DNA of 64,000 nucleotides from Lachnospiraceae bacterium. GTDB lineage: Bacteria; Bacillota; Clostridia; Lachnospirales; Lachnospiraceae. Below are positions 7,305-15,905 of this stretch, piece after piece; positions within the stretch are counted from its first letter, which is position 1; each line of letters opens with the position of its first letter. The stretch covers positions 1 to 64,000 of the forward strand of contig CAJTDB010000014.1 in NCBI GenBank assembly GCA_910574965.1, written 5' to 3'. The translations under genes and the position numbers were made by a program. The notes beneath the pieces are model-generated. The model saw only the letters and a program-made list of their open reading frames with translations. It was not told the origin of the DNA and made no database searches.

Positions 7305-7572
7305 CTATTTATTTTGAGGGAAATAACAAAAATATGGCTGTTCCCATTTTATGACACAAAATCTCTTTTCTTGACACGCCATAATTATATACGGACTTCT
7401 GAATAATTGCAATGACAGTGAAATTTTTGAAATTGCATAATTTGTTGTTTGGCATTTTCCAAACTTCCCCCGTAGTAGGGAATAAGGAAAACTTTTTGAA
7501 GAATTTCTCCCAAAACTCCGTCAAAAACGTCCTGTGCGGTGTTGTAGGTAGTGAGAGGGTTTTCAAGAGGGT

Positions 7573-7655
7573 TTGGGATTCTTCCCAACAAGCAAAATCT
7601 GTCCGGCAAGCCCTAGCGCAGACGGGCAGATTTACGGAAATGGGTACCCGTTTCC
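7573..7655. repeat. Cluster of three palindromes upstream of tnpW
   Basis: Three inverted repeats follow each other: TTGGGA/TCCCAA (7573-7588), AAATCTGTCCG/CGGGCAGATTT with one mismatch (7595-7633), and the 20-bp near-palindrome 7636-7655 centred on GGGTACCC. The 467 bp between the ABM gene and tnpW hold no other convincing gene. The cluster could be an origin of transfer, a recombination-related site or a relic of a mobilisation gene. Confidence 0.55.
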
Positions 7656-7708
7656 TATGCTTGCTCCGAAACTTATCATTTAGCAAATACGGAAAGGAAT
7701 GGAAAAGA

Positions 7709-7909
7709 ATGGATTGGGAACTGGAAATCAAGGACAGTGGCTATCTGCCGAAAAAAGGAAAACCGACAGAGGAAACCGTCTGCTACAAAATCGGCGGCAC
7801 ATACTATGAAGTGTCTACCTCCTGCGGCGGCTCGGAACGGCTCCGCGACAAGATGATACGGCTCATAAAATCGGAAACCGTCAAACCGCCCAATGACAAA
7901 CAGGGATAA
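7709..7909 (+). CDS. tnpW: TnpW-family transposon protein
   Basis: The 66-residue protein ends with YKIGGTYYEVSTSCGGSERL and then RDKMIRLIKSETV, the typical C-terminal block of the small TnpW-type proteins that accompany Tn4451-like serine recombinases. The function is unknown. The ATG at 7709 is preceded by GGAAAGGAATGGAAAAGA. A longer in-frame reading from 7412 runs through the palindrome cluster and is unlikely to be translated. Confidence 0.7.
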   Translation: MDWELEIKDSGYLPKKGKPTEETVCYKIGGTYYEVSTSCGGSERLRDKMIRLIKSETVKPPNDKQG

Positions 7910-7971
7910 ATGCGCTATAATAAGGTTAGCACAACTGTTTGTCGGGCGTTCATTACAGGAGGAATGAACAC

Positions 7972-9603
7972 ATGACAGCAAATACATATAAGCCCGGACA
8001 GATAACAGCATTATACGCCCGTCTTTCGCAGGAAGATACGTTAGAGGGCGACAGCAACAGCATTGTGAACCAGAAAGCAGTCCTCTCCAAATATGCGGCG
8101 GACAACGGCTTTTCCAATCCCGTTTTCTTCATTGACGACGGTGTATCGGGCGTGACGTTCGACAGACCTCAATTTAACCGCATGATTGCAGCGATTGAAG
8201 CCGGAAACGTGGCGACAGTCATTGTCAAGGATATGTCAAGGTTGGGGCGCGATTATCTGAAAGTCGGCTACTATACGGAAATCTTTTTCGTAGAGCGTGA
8301 CGTGAGATATATCGCAATCAATGACGGAGTAGACAGCGCAAAGGGCGACAACGATTTTACCCCGTTCCGTAACCTGTTTAACGATTTTTACGCCAAAGAC
8401 ACAAGCAAAAAGGTTCGGGCAATCAAACGGGCGCAGGGGCAGGCGGGGGAACATCTGACAAAGCCGCCCTATGGCTACATAGTAAGCCCTATCGACAGGA
8501 AGCAATGGATTGTGGACGAGGAAGCCGCTGCTGTGGTGAAGCGGATTTTTGATTTATGTATTGGTGGGAAAGGTCCCATGCAGATAGCAAAAATCCTCAA
8601 AGAAGATAAGGTGCTAACTGCCAAAGCCTACTATGCAAAGAAAAAAGAAAATCCATTTTCCGACAATCTCTATGATTGGAGAGATAGTACCATTGTCGGT
8701 ATTTTGGAGCGTATGGACTATTGCGGACATACCGTAAATTTCAAAAGCTATTCCAAATCCCACAAATTGAAAAAGCGGATTCCAACCACAAAGGAACAGC
8801 AGGCTATCTTCTTCAATACCCATGAAGCGATTGTGGACGACGCAGTTTTTGAACGGGTGCAGGAACTAAGGGCAAACAAACGCCGCCCCACAAAAGCGGA
8901 CAGACAGGGATTGTTTTCCGGTTTGGTATACTGTGCGGATTGCGGGAGCAAGTTACACTTCGCCACTTGCAAAAGTTTTAACGGTTCACAAGACCATTAC
9001 CGCTGTGCAAAATACAAGAGCAATACGGGAAGCTGTACGGCGCACTTTATCCGTGAAGAAGTGTTGAAGCAAATCGTATGGAGCAGGATATTTGACGTGA
9101 CTGCCCTTTTCTTTGATGACATCATGGCTTTCCATGAAATGATGTATCAGCAACGCTCCGCTGAAACAGAAAAAGAAATGAAGCGCAGGAAGCGGGAAGT
9201 CGGACAGGCAAAAAAACGGATTGTAGAACTTGACCGTATCTTCAAGCGGATTTATGAGGACGACATAAGCGGCGCAATCAGTCACGAAAGATTTTTGAAG
9301 TTATCCGCAGAGTATGAAGCAGAACAGCGGGAACTGGAAGAAAAGGTCAAGGCAGACCAGCAGGAAGTCGATACCTACGAACAGAACAAGAGCGATTTTG
9401 ACAGCTTCGCCGCGATTATCCGCAAGTATGTGGGGATAAAGGAACTCACCCCCGCAATCGTCAATGAATTTATCAAGAAAATCATAGTCCATGCGCCGGA
9501 AAAGGTGGACGGGAAACGGGTACAGAAAGTAGATATTGTTTTCAACTTTGTAGGGGAAATCAATTTCCTTTCTGCCACGCAACCGAAACGGCAAGGCGCA
9601 TAG
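7972..9603 (+). CDS. Large serine recombinase, TnpX/TndX type
   Basis: The 543-residue protein has a resolvase domain (TALYARLSQED with the catalytic serine, then IVKDMSRLGRDYLKVG), a recombinase domain (PPYGYIV onward), a zinc-ribbon (CADCGSKLHFATC, with HYRCAKYK), a coiled-coil region with many E, K and R residues (around residues 395-470), and a C-terminal DUF4368-like tail. Such enzymes excise and insert elements through short att sites without a tyrosine nucleophile. The ATG at 7972 has AGGAGG nine bases upstream; the TTG at 7939 is not needed. It converges with lysS. Confidence 0.95.
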   Translation: MTANTYKPGQITALYARLSQEDTLEGDSNSIVNQKAVLSKYAADNGFSNPVFFIDDGVSGVTFDRPQFNRMIAAIEAGNVATVIVKDMSRLGRDYLKVGYYTEIFFVERDVRYIAINDGVDSAKGDNDFTPFRNLFNDFYAKDTSKKVRAIKRAQGQAGEHLTKPPYGYIVSPIDRKQWIVDEEAAAVVKRIFDLCIGGKGPMQIAKILKEDKVLTAKAYYAKKKENPFSDNLYDWRDSTIVGILERMDYCGHTVNFKSYSKSHKLKKRIPTTKEQQAIFFNTHEAIVDDAVFERVQELRANKRRPTKADRQGLFSGLVYCADCGSKLHFATCKSFNGSQDHYRCAKYKSNTGSCTAHFIREEVLKQIVWSRIFDVTALFFDDIMAFHEMMYQQRSAETEKEMKRRKREVGQAKKRIVELDRIFKRIYEDDISGAISHERFLKLSAEYEAEQRELEEKVKADQQEVDTYEQNKSDFDSFAAIIRKYVGIKELTPAIVNEFIKKIIVHAPEKVDGKRVQKVDIVFNFVGEINFLSATQPKRQGA

Positions 9604-9616
9604 GAACTCAAAAAGA

Positions 9617-9647
9617 CGGTACAGCCCTTGTAATCGGGGCTATACCG
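9617..9647 (-). terminator. Terminator of greA-lysS next to the element end
   Basis: CGGTACAGCCC (9617-9627) pairs with GGGGCTATACCG (9636-9647). On the minus strand the stem is followed by TCTTTTTG, so it should stop lysS transcription before the recombinase gene. It cannot be said whether the hairpin belongs to the chromosome or to the element. Confidence 0.65.
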
Positions 9648-9689
9648 CCTAATCTGAAATTACTTCCCTCTAACCGTAAATATTTGATT

Positions 9690-11198
9690 TTACTGGTTTT
9701 CTTTACCCAAAGTTTTCATCGTCGGGAACAACAAAACATCCCTAATCGCCGGCGAGTTTGTTAAAAGCATAACAAGCCTGTCAATCCCATACCCGATTCC
9801 GCCGGTGGGCGGCATACCAATTTCCAGCGCGTTCAGGAAATCTTCATCCGTATGATTCGCTTCCTCATCTCCCGCTGCAAAGGCCGCCTCCTGCGCTGCA
9901 AAGCGCTCCCGTTGGTCAATGGGATCGTTCAGCTCGGAGTACGCATTTGCCATCTCCCTGCCGGTGATAAACAGCTCAAAACGCTCCACATATCCCGGCT
10001 TGTCCTGTTTCTTCTTGGTCAGCGGAGAGATTTCGATGGGATGATCCATAATGAAAGTCGGCTGAACCAGTTGGGCTTCGCAGAACTCCTCGAAAAACAG
10101 ACTTAAAATATCACCCTTTGTATGGCGGGATTCATATTCAATATGACGCTCATCGGCCAGCTTTTTCGCAGCCTCCGTGTCTGCCACTTCATCAAAATCC
10201 ACACCTGCATACTTTTTCACTGCATCTATCATGGTCAGACGTTCGAAAGGCTTTCCAAGATCGATCACCTGATCGCCGTACGTCACTTCCGTCGTACCAA
10301 GCACCTCCTGGGCCACATAACGGAACATGTTCTCCGTCAGTTCCATCATCCCATGATAATCGGTATATGCCTGGTAAAGCTCCATCAGAGTAAATTCCGG
10401 ATTGTGCCTGGTATCCACGCCTTCATTGCGGAATACCCGTCCAATCTCATACACCCGTTCCATACCGCCGACAATCAGACGCTTCAGATACAGTTCCAAA
10501 GAAATCCGAAGCTTTACATCCTCATCCAGAGCATTGTAATGGGTTTCAAAGGGCCGTGCAGCCGCACCGCCCGCATTGGACACCAGCATGGGAGTTTCCA
10601 CCTCCATAAAACCCTGTCCATCCAGATAGCGGCGAATAGCGCTGATGATCTTGGAACGTTTGACGAACGTATCCTTCACGTCCTCATTCATAATCAGGTC
10701 TGTGTATCTTTGGCGGTATCTTAAATCCGTGTTCGTCAGTCCATGATATTTCTCAGGAAGAATCTGAAGACTCTTGGACAAAAGAGTAATCGAAGACGCA
10801 TGAATGGAAATCTCTCCTTTCATCGTCGTAAATACCTCGCCCTCAATTCCTACAAGATCACCAATATCAAATTTCTTAAAGTCTTTATAAGACTCTTCTC
10901 CAATGCTGTCCCTTGCCACATAAGACTGAATATTTCCCTTCAGATCCTGAACGTTGCAAAAAGAAGCCTTCCCCATGACGCGTTTCTGCATCACACGGCC
11001 GGCCACACGGACCACCTGTCCTTCCAGGGCATCATAATGTTCCTTAATGTCCGTACTGTGGTGTGTCACATCGTATTTTGTAATCTGAAACGGGTCCTTT
11101 CCTGCCGCCTGAAGCCCGGCAAGCTTCTCCCGGCGCACCTTTAACAGTTGATTCAGGTCCTGTTCCTGTACGTTCTTTGCTTCTGCCACTTTCTTCAC
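9690..11198 (-). CDS. lysS: Lysyl-tRNA synthetase, class II
   Basis: The 502-residue enzyme charges tRNA-Lys. It has an N-terminal OB-fold anticodon-binding domain (residues 60-150) and a class II catalytic core: motif 1 ends RRYLDGQGFMEVETPML, motif 2 is RVFRNEGVDTRHNPEFT, and motif 3 is GIGYGIDRLVML. The length is normal for bacterial LysRS. It is cotranscribed with greA, 3 bp downstream. The mobile element lies just beyond its 3' end but leaves the gene intact. Confidence 0.98.
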   Translation of the reverse strand: MKKVAEAKNVQEQDLNQLLKVRREKLAGLQAAGKDPFQITKYDVTHHSTDIKEHYDALEGQVVRVAGRVMQKRVMGKASFCNVQDLKGNIQSYVARDSIGEESYKDFKKFDIGDLVGIEGEVFTTMKGEISIHASSITLLSKSLQILPEKYHGLTNTDLRYRQRYTDLIMNEDVKDTFVKRSKIISAIRRYLDGQGFMEVETPMLVSNAGGAAARPFETHYNALDEDVKLRISLELYLKRLIVGGMERVYEIGRVFRNEGVDTRHNPEFTLMELYQAYTDYHGMMELTENMFRYVAQEVLGTTEVTYGDQVIDLGKPFERLTMIDAVKKYAGVDFDEVADTEAAKKLADERHIEYESRHTKGDILSLFFEEFCEAQLVQPTFIMDHPIEISPLTKKKQDKPGYVERFELFITGREMANAYSELNDPIDQRERFAAQEAAFAAGDEEANHTDEDFLNALEIGMPPTGGIGYGIDRLVMLLTNSPAIRDVLLFPTMKTLGKENQ

Positions 11199-11201
11199 TC
11201 C

Positions 11202-11684
11202 TTAGCCTGCTCTCTGAATGCTGAGTACTTTATACTGCACAACGCCTATAGGCGCCTCTACCTCTACCACATCCCCTACCTGAGCGCCCAGAAGTGCACG
11301 TCCAATAGGAGACTCATTCGATATTTTGTTCTGAAGGCTGCTCGCCTCGGAAGAGCCTACCAGTTTGTATTCCTCTTCCTCATCATATTCAATGTCCAGC
11401 ACACGGACTACACATCCGATACTGATCTTATTAAGATCGATCTCTTCATCCAAAACCACTTCTGCATTTTTCAGGATCTTCTCGATCTGCTCGATCCGTG
11501 CCTCAATATCACGCTGCTCATCCTTTGCCGCATCATACTCTGCATTCTCTTTTAAGTCGCCCTGTTCTCTCGCCTCTTTAATTTTCTGAGCGATCTCCCT
11601 TCTCTGGACCACTTTTAGATCCTGAAGCTCATCCTCTAGTTTCTTCAGCCCTTCATACGTCAGAATATTCTTTTTCTCTGCCAT
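11202..11684 (-). CDS. greA: Transcription elongation factor GreA
   Basis: The 160-residue protein has the GreA N-terminal coiled coil with the acidic tip (EQGDLKENAEYDAAKDEQ) and a C-terminal FKBP-like domain (SPIGRALLGAQVGDVVEVEA). It rescues backtracked RNA polymerase by stimulating transcript cleavage. It is the first gene of the greA-lysS operon and has a consensus promoter upstream. Confidence 0.97.
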   Translation of the reverse strand: MAEKKNILTYEGLKKLEDELQDLKVVQRREIAQKIKEAREQGDLKENAEYDAAKDEQRDIEARIEQIEKILKNAEVVLDEEIDLNKISIGCVVRVLDIEYDEEEEYKLVGSSEASSLQNKISNESPIGRALLGAQVGDVVEVEAPIGVVQYKVLSIQRAG

Positions 11685-11776
11685 CCTCTACACCCTCCAA
11701 TTCGCTTTAAAACTGCCCGCTGAAACACCAGAACTATCCTGCTTCTTTGCCGCTCGGACCATCCAAAAACAGTGCC

Positions 11777-12217
11777 TCACATAGTCAAAGTATTATACCC
11801 TACTGTTGTCACAATGTCAAGATGCTTTTCCCACTCCCTCACATCCAGCATCACGTTCCCCGGCACCGCTTCTTCCCCTTTAGGCAGAATCACCATCAGA
11901 AGTCCATATTCCTCCATGGCTTCCTCTGCCAGCTCCTCGAAAGCCTCCTCACGCTCTGTCACAAGGTAAAAGAAATTCAGGTCTTTCATCAAAAGCTCCG
12001 CAATCTGCGCAATCTGATAGGCAGGCCGATCTTCATCATCGATCAGCGTCAATTCCAGCTTTCTCCTGGCAATCCCTTTCTCCCTGCGAAAATACGTCAC
12101 GATCTCCGGAGTCTTCACAATATATAGGAAGAAACTCCTCCGCTTCTCTTCTTCTTTTGACGTTTGTACTTCTTCTTTTTTTCTGAATCGTGCAATCAGC
12201 CTGCGAAAAAATCTCAC
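11777..12217 (-). CDS. Uncharacterised 146-residue protein
   Basis: I do not recognise a family. The N-terminus is basic (RFFRRLIARFRKKEE), the centre has an alternating strand pattern (KLELTLIDDEDRPAYQIA), and an acidic helix follows (EREEAFEELAEEAMEEYG). There is no signal peptide or membrane segment. It starts with GTG and follows dusB by 39 bp at the end of the birA-dusB operon. Its 3' end contains the greA promoter. Confidence 0.65.
   Translation of the reverse strand: MRFFRRLIARFRKKEEVQTSKEEEKRRSFFLYIVKTPEIVTYFRREKGIARRKLELTLIDDEDRPAYQIAQIAELLMKDLNFFYLVTEREEAFEELAEEAMEEYGLLMVILPKGEEAVPGNVMLDVREWEKHLDIVTTVGYNTLTM
11792..11820 (-). promoter_or_regulatory. Consensus promoter of greA-lysS
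   Basis: On the minus strand TTGACA (11820-11815) and TATAAT (11797-11792) are separated by exactly 17 bp, a perfect sigma-A promoter. It lies inside the 3' end of the preceding hypothetical gene, so the two transcription units overlap. Confidence 0.85.
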
Positions 12218-12256
12218 CTGTTCTGTCCCTGACTCTGTTCTTCTCTTCAGTATATG

Positions 12257-13219
12257 TCAGAGTCTCTGAATTAAATCCTCTAATTGGGAAAAGCTCTCTA
12301 CTTCATTCATTCTTGCCCTGAGCTTTGCAGAACCCGGACAGCCTGCTGTATACCATGCCACATGTTTCCGCATCTCACGGATTCCTGTATAAGTGCCTTT
12401 GTACTCCTCCAATAAACGAGCATGTCGAAGAATCATTGTTTTGATTTCCTCTATGGTCGGCTTTTCTTCCTTTTCCCCGGTTTCCATCCAATGCAGGATC
12501 TGCCGAAAAAGCCATGGATTTCCCTGGGCACCTCTTCCGATCATAATGCCATCACAGCCTGTTTCCTGCAGCATAGCTTCTGCCGTCTCCGGTGAGACCA
12601 CATCCCCGTTTCCGATCACCGGTATGCGTACCGCCTCTTTTACCTGGCGGATAATGTCCCAGTCTGCCTTTCCGCTGTAATACTGTTCTCTTGTTCTTCC
12701 GTGGACCGCCACTGCTGATGCACCGTTCGCCTCCGCGATTTTCGCAATCTCCACCGCGTTAATATGCCCTTCGTCAAAGCCTTTTCGAATCTTTACCGTC
12801 ACAGGCTTCCTAATCGCCCTCACAGTCTTTCTGACGATCTCCTCCACCAGCTTCGGATCTTTCATAAGGGCTGATCCCTCTCCGTTTCCTGTCACCTTCG
12901 GCACCGGACATCCCATATTAAGATCCAGAATGGAAAATGGACGCTCCTCAATCTGCTTTGCCATCTCGCTGATGATATCCGCATCAGAACCAAAGAGCTG
13001 CAGAGAAACCGGCGGTTCCTGCTCATGGATGGTAAGCAGGGCTTCTGTATTTCGATTCCGGTAATAAATAGCCTTGGCGCTGACCATCTCCATACACAAA
13101 AGCCCCGCGCCCTGTTCCCTGCAGAGCAAACGAAAGGGCAGATCCGTCACACCTGCCATGGGCGCTAAAATGAGGTTGTTCGGAAGCTCCACGCTGCCAA
13201 TCTTCAATGAACGGATCAT
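12257..13219 (-). CDS. dusB: tRNA-dihydrouridine synthase DusB-like
   Basis: The 320-residue flavoprotein reduces uridines in the tRNA D-loop. The FMN-binding TIM barrel begins ILAPMAGVTDLPFR, the catalytic cysteine is in DLNMGCPVPK, and later phosphate-binding motifs are VAVHGRTREQYYSG, VIGNGDV and GIMIGRGAQGNPWLF. The start overlaps the end of the DUF6145 gene by 4 bp. Confidence 0.96.
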   Translation of the reverse strand: MIRSLKIGSVELPNNLILAPMAGVTDLPFRLLCREQGAGLLCMEMVSAKAIYYRNRNTEALLTIHEQEPPVSLQLFGSDADIISEMAKQIEERPFSILDLNMGCPVPKVTGNGEGSALMKDPKLVEEIVRKTVRAIRKPVTVKIRKGFDEGHINAVEIAKIAEANGASAVAVHGRTREQYYSGKADWDIIRQVKEAVRIPVIGNGDVVSPETAEAMLQETGCDGIMIGRGAQGNPWLFRQILHWMETGEKEEKPTIEEIKTMILRHARLLEEYKGTYTGIREMRKHVAWYTAGCPGSAKLRARMNEVESFSQLEDLIQRL

Positions 13220-13545
13220 AAAGCTTCCCCCTGAAAAAATACCCGGTAATACATTTCTAATGCCTGCAGAAGTTCTGCCTTCTCTCTCTGAATCTGCCGG
13301 ATTTTCAGCTCGCTTCCAATCTCGTCATAAAAAAAATCACCTTCTTCTGCCGATACTTCCAGCAAAAGCGTGCCTTCCTGGTCAAATACCAGCGTCAGGA
13401 TTCCGCCTACATCCTCGGTAAAAAGGACGCACATAACCTTAAGCTCATCCTGAATTTGCCCTGGAAGGCTCCGGAAATCTTCATTCAAATAATATTTCTG
13501 TTCATAGGCACTGGCTCCGCAGAGCACTACACGCTCCTGATACAT
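13216..13545 (-). CDS. DUF6145-like small protein
   Basis: The 109-residue protein begins MYQERVVLCGASAYEQKYYL and continues NEDFRSLPGQIQDELKVM, then a beta-rich centre and a long C-terminal helix. It resembles DUF6145, which I know from Lachnospiraceae between birA and dus genes; no function is known. The ATG at 13545 has AGAGGTG upstream; the longer frame would run into birA. It is coupled to dusB by an ATGA overlap. Confidence 0.7.
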   Translation of the reverse strand: MYQERVVLCGASAYEQKYYLNEDFRSLPGQIQDELKVMCVLFTEDVGGILTLVFDQEGTLLLEVSAEEGDFFYDEIGSELKIRQIQREKAELLQALEMYYRVFFQGEAL

Positions 13546-13556
13546 GCTCTTCACCT

Positions 13557-14537
13557 CTATACATAACCATACAGACCACGGACGGACACTTCCCCCGCAT
13601 ACACCGTGGTCCAAGTCCCGTCTGATTTCTGCACGACCAATTCCCCGGATGCGTTGATTCCCTCTGTAGTTCCCGTATATTCCCTGCCCGGATCCAGAAC
13701 CCGGATCTCGTGTCCGCGGTTGACGCAGAGTGTATTATAATCTTCGCAAAGCTCCGACAGATCTTCTGTCTGAAGGAACAGCTCATAGATCCTTTCCAGC
13801 TCTTCTATAATGGCGGCTGCCAGCTCTGCCCTTGAAATCTTCCTTCCAAGCTCCAGGCAAAGCGAACCCGCTGTCTCTTGAAGCTCTTTTGGAAAATGTT
13901 CCTGATTTACATTGATGCCCGCACCGATGACCACATAATGTATATCTTCCATTTCCATGCTCAGTTCCGTCAGGATTCCGCAGACTTTTTTCCCGCAGAC
14001 TACCACATCATTGGGCCATTTGATGCCGGCCGGAAGCCCGGTTACCTTCCGTATCCCCTTTGCCGTTGCCAGCGCCATCAAAAGCGTCAGCCGGGAGGCA
14101 TGTTCCGGCCGGATCTGCGGACGGAGCATCAGCGTCATCATAATATTTTCCCCTTTCGATGACGTCCAGCTCCTTCCTCTCCGCCCTTTTCCGAACGTTT
14201 GTTCTTCCGCTATGACTAAAGTTCCCGAAGGAGCACCTTCTTCCGCCAGACGTTTTGCCTGTGTATTTGTAGAATCCACCGACTCCAGATATACGACTTC
14301 CTGCCCTAGCCAGACCGTTCGAAGGCGGCTTTTCAGTTCTTCCTTTGTGATTACATCCGGCGTCTCCCGGATGCAGTAACCTTTGTTCTTCACACCTTCG
14401 ATCACATAGCCTTCTTCCTTTAGCTGCCGGATGACTTTCCATACCGCAGTCCGGGACACTCCAAAATGCTCACAAAGCTGCTGACCGGAGATATAATCCC
14501 CGGTCTCTCTTAGGATCTTCAGCAGTTCCGTTTTCAT
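13557..14537 (-). CDS. birA: Biotin ligase / biotin operon repressor BirA
   Basis: The 326-residue protein has an N-terminal winged helix (YISGQQLCEHFGVSRTAVWK), a biotin-protein ligase domain with the ATP/biotin loop FGKGRRGRSW and KWPNDVVV, and a C-terminal SH3-like domain. It attaches biotin to carboxylase carrier proteins and, through the DNA-binding domain, is likely to repress biotin uptake or synthesis genes. It overlaps the preceding small membrane gene by 4 bp. Confidence 0.96.
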   Translation of the reverse strand: MKTELLKILRETGDYISGQQLCEHFGVSRTAVWKVIRQLKEEGYVIEGVKNKGYCIRETPDVITKEELKSRLRTVWLGQEVVYLESVDSTNTQAKRLAEEGAPSGTLVIAEEQTFGKGRRGRSWTSSKGENIMMTLMLRPQIRPEHASRLTLLMALATAKGIRKVTGLPAGIKWPNDVVVCGKKVCGILTELSMEMEDIHYVVIGAGINVNQEHFPKELQETAGSLCLELGRKISRAELAAAIIEELERIYELFLQTEDLSELCEDYNTLCVNRGHEIRVLDPGREYTGTTEGINASGELVVQKSDGTWTTVYAGEVSVRGLYGYV

Positions 14538-14803
14538 AGATACCCTCCCAGATAGAGAAAGGACAGCAGTGCTCCCGACAGCATCAAGGCAGATAAAAAC
14601 AGCTCCATCAGGACTGCCGGCACACGTCCCCTAGACCACTCCCGTATCCCGCCCAGCAGATACAGAAGCGCACCCAGGCCAAAAGCAGCGGGAATACTGA
14701 TCCATCTGCTGCTTTCATCAGAACCGATTACAAATGCAAGGCTTATAATCAAAAGGCTCAGCCATATAGACAGCGGCCGGTATCTCTCAGCAATATATTT
14801 CAT
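14534..14803 (-). CDS. Small membrane protein, unknown
   Basis: The 89-residue protein has three hydrophobic segments (SIWLSLLIISLAFVIGS, then SIPAAFGLGALLYLLGG, then LFLSALMLSGALLSFLYLGG). I do not recognise a family. It lies between argF and birA, 13 bp after the argF stop and overlapping birA by 4 bp, so it is probably in the same message as birA. Confidence 0.65.
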   Translation of the reverse strand: MKYIAERYRPLSIWLSLLIISLAFVIGSDESSRWISIPAAFGLGALLYLLGGIREWSRGRVPAVLMELFLSALMLSGALLSFLYLGGYL

Positions 14804-14816
14804 AGCCTCTTATCTC

Positions 14817-15803
14817 TCAGGCGCCCAAGGTAGCCGCCATAACTGCTTTGATTGTATGCATTCGGTTTTCTGCCTCATCAAAAACAACGGACTGTTCGGA
14901 CTCAAATACCTCATCTGTCACTTCCATAGCATCGATGCCGAATTTCTCACTGATTTCTTTGCCGATCTTTGTATTCAGATCATGGAAAGCGGGCAGGCAA
15001 TGCATAAAGACCGCCTGCGGACCTGCAAGCTCCATGACCGCCTGATTGACCTGATAGGGGGACAGATCCCGAATGCGTTCAGCCCATACTTCATCCGGCT
15101 CGCCCATGGACACCCATACATCTGTATAAATTACCTGTGCATTTGTCACTGCTTTCTTCACATCTTCTTCCAAGGTGATCTTTCCGCCGGTCCTGGCCGC
15201 AATCTCCTCGCACTGCTTCACCAGTTCTTTGGAAGGCCAGTATTTCTTCGGTGCGCAGGCTGTAAAATCCATACCCATTTTCGCACAGCCCACCATCCAT
15301 GAATTACCCATATTATAGCGGGCATCTCCCATATAGACCACTTTCACTTTCAATGTGCCGAAATGTTCCCGAATCGTCAGAAGATCTGCCAGAATCTGTG
15401 TGGGGTGAAATTCATTGGTCAGACCGTTCCATACGGGTACCTTTGCATGTTTTGCAAGCTCCTCCACAATCTCCTGTCCAAATCCCCGGTACTCAATGCC
15501 TTCATACATCCGGTCCAGCACTCTGGCCGTATCAGCAATGCTCTCTTTCTTGCCGATCTGGGAGCCTGTCGGCTCCAGATAAGTCGTTCCCATGCCCAGA
15601 TCATGGGCCGCCGTTTCAAAAGAACAGCGCGTGCGGGTGCTTGTCTTCTCAAAGATCAGAGCTACATTTTTCCCCCGCAGCGTATCCACGGGAATGCCTT
15701 TTTTCTTCTTGTCTTTCAGCTCCGCCGCCAAATCCAGCAGGTACTCCATCTCCTCCGGTGTGAAATCCAGCAGTTTCAAAAAATCTCTTCCTTTTAAATC
15801 CAT
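14817..15803 (-). CDS. argF: Ornithine carbamoyltransferase
   Basis: The 328-residue enzyme makes citrulline from ornithine and carbamoyl phosphate. Visible motifs are the carbamoyl-phosphate loop STRTRCSFE, the HPTQ-like [13 protein letters not shown], and the ornithine/catalytic cysteine motif [10 protein letters not shown]. The length is that of a normal OTC. No other arginine genes are adjacent, so a biosynthetic or catabolic role cannot be decided. A terminator-like hairpin ends only 30 bp before its start codon. Confidence 0.96.
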   Translation of the reverse strand: MDLKGRDFLKLLDFTPEEMEYLLDLAAELKDKKKKGIPVDTLRGKNVALIFEKTSTRTRCSFETAAHDLGMGTTYLEPTGSQIGKKESIADTARVLDRMYEGIEYRGFGQEIVEELAKHAKVPVWNGLTNEFHPTQILADLLTIREHFGTLKVKVVYMGDARYNMGNSWMVGCAKMGMDFTACAPKKYWPSKELVKQCEEIAARTGGKITLEEDVKKAVTNAQVIYTDVWVSMGEPDEVWAERIRDLSPYQVNQAVMELAGPQAVFMHCLPAFHDLNTKIGKEISEKFGIDAMEVTDEVFESEQSVVFDEAENRMHTIKAVMAATLGA

Positions 15804-15833
15804 AATTAAACACTTCCTCCATGAAAAATGGGC

Positions 15834-15883
15834 GGCTGTCGCAAAATGTGATCTTTTCCTTTCGATCTCATTTTACGGCAGCC
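15834..15883 (-). terminator. Terminator of the NfeD-SPFH unit, in front of argF
   Basis: On the minus strand GGCTGCC...GAGATC pairs with GATCAC...GACAGCC over about 20 bp with few mismatches, and ATTTTTC follows. The hairpin lies between the SPFH stop (15906) and the argF start (15803). It either ends the upstream unit or acts as an attenuator of argF. Confidence 0.7.
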
Positions 15884-15905
15884 CCCGAATGTACGTTCTG
15901 TTTTA

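Larger units (their letters stand above)
1..9660. mobile_element. Integrative mobile element, partial (one end in window)
   Basis: The segment holds plasmid-type repA-parB-parA genes, Tn916-like regulatory genes, a small cargo operon, and a TnpW plus large serine recombinase pair that directly abuts the housekeeping gene lysS. It continues beyond the left edge of the window. Large serine recombinases of the TnpX/TndX type usually sit at one end of their element, so the boundary is inferred to lie between the recombinase stop (9603) and the lysS stop (9690). The exact attachment core cannot be fixed because the other end is not visible. No conjugation machinery is seen here. Confidence 0.8.

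Noticed and set aside
7412-7708. N-terminal extension of tnpW
   Set aside because: The extension reads through the palindrome cluster and has no protein-like conservation signal; the internal ATG at 7709 has a good ribosome site.
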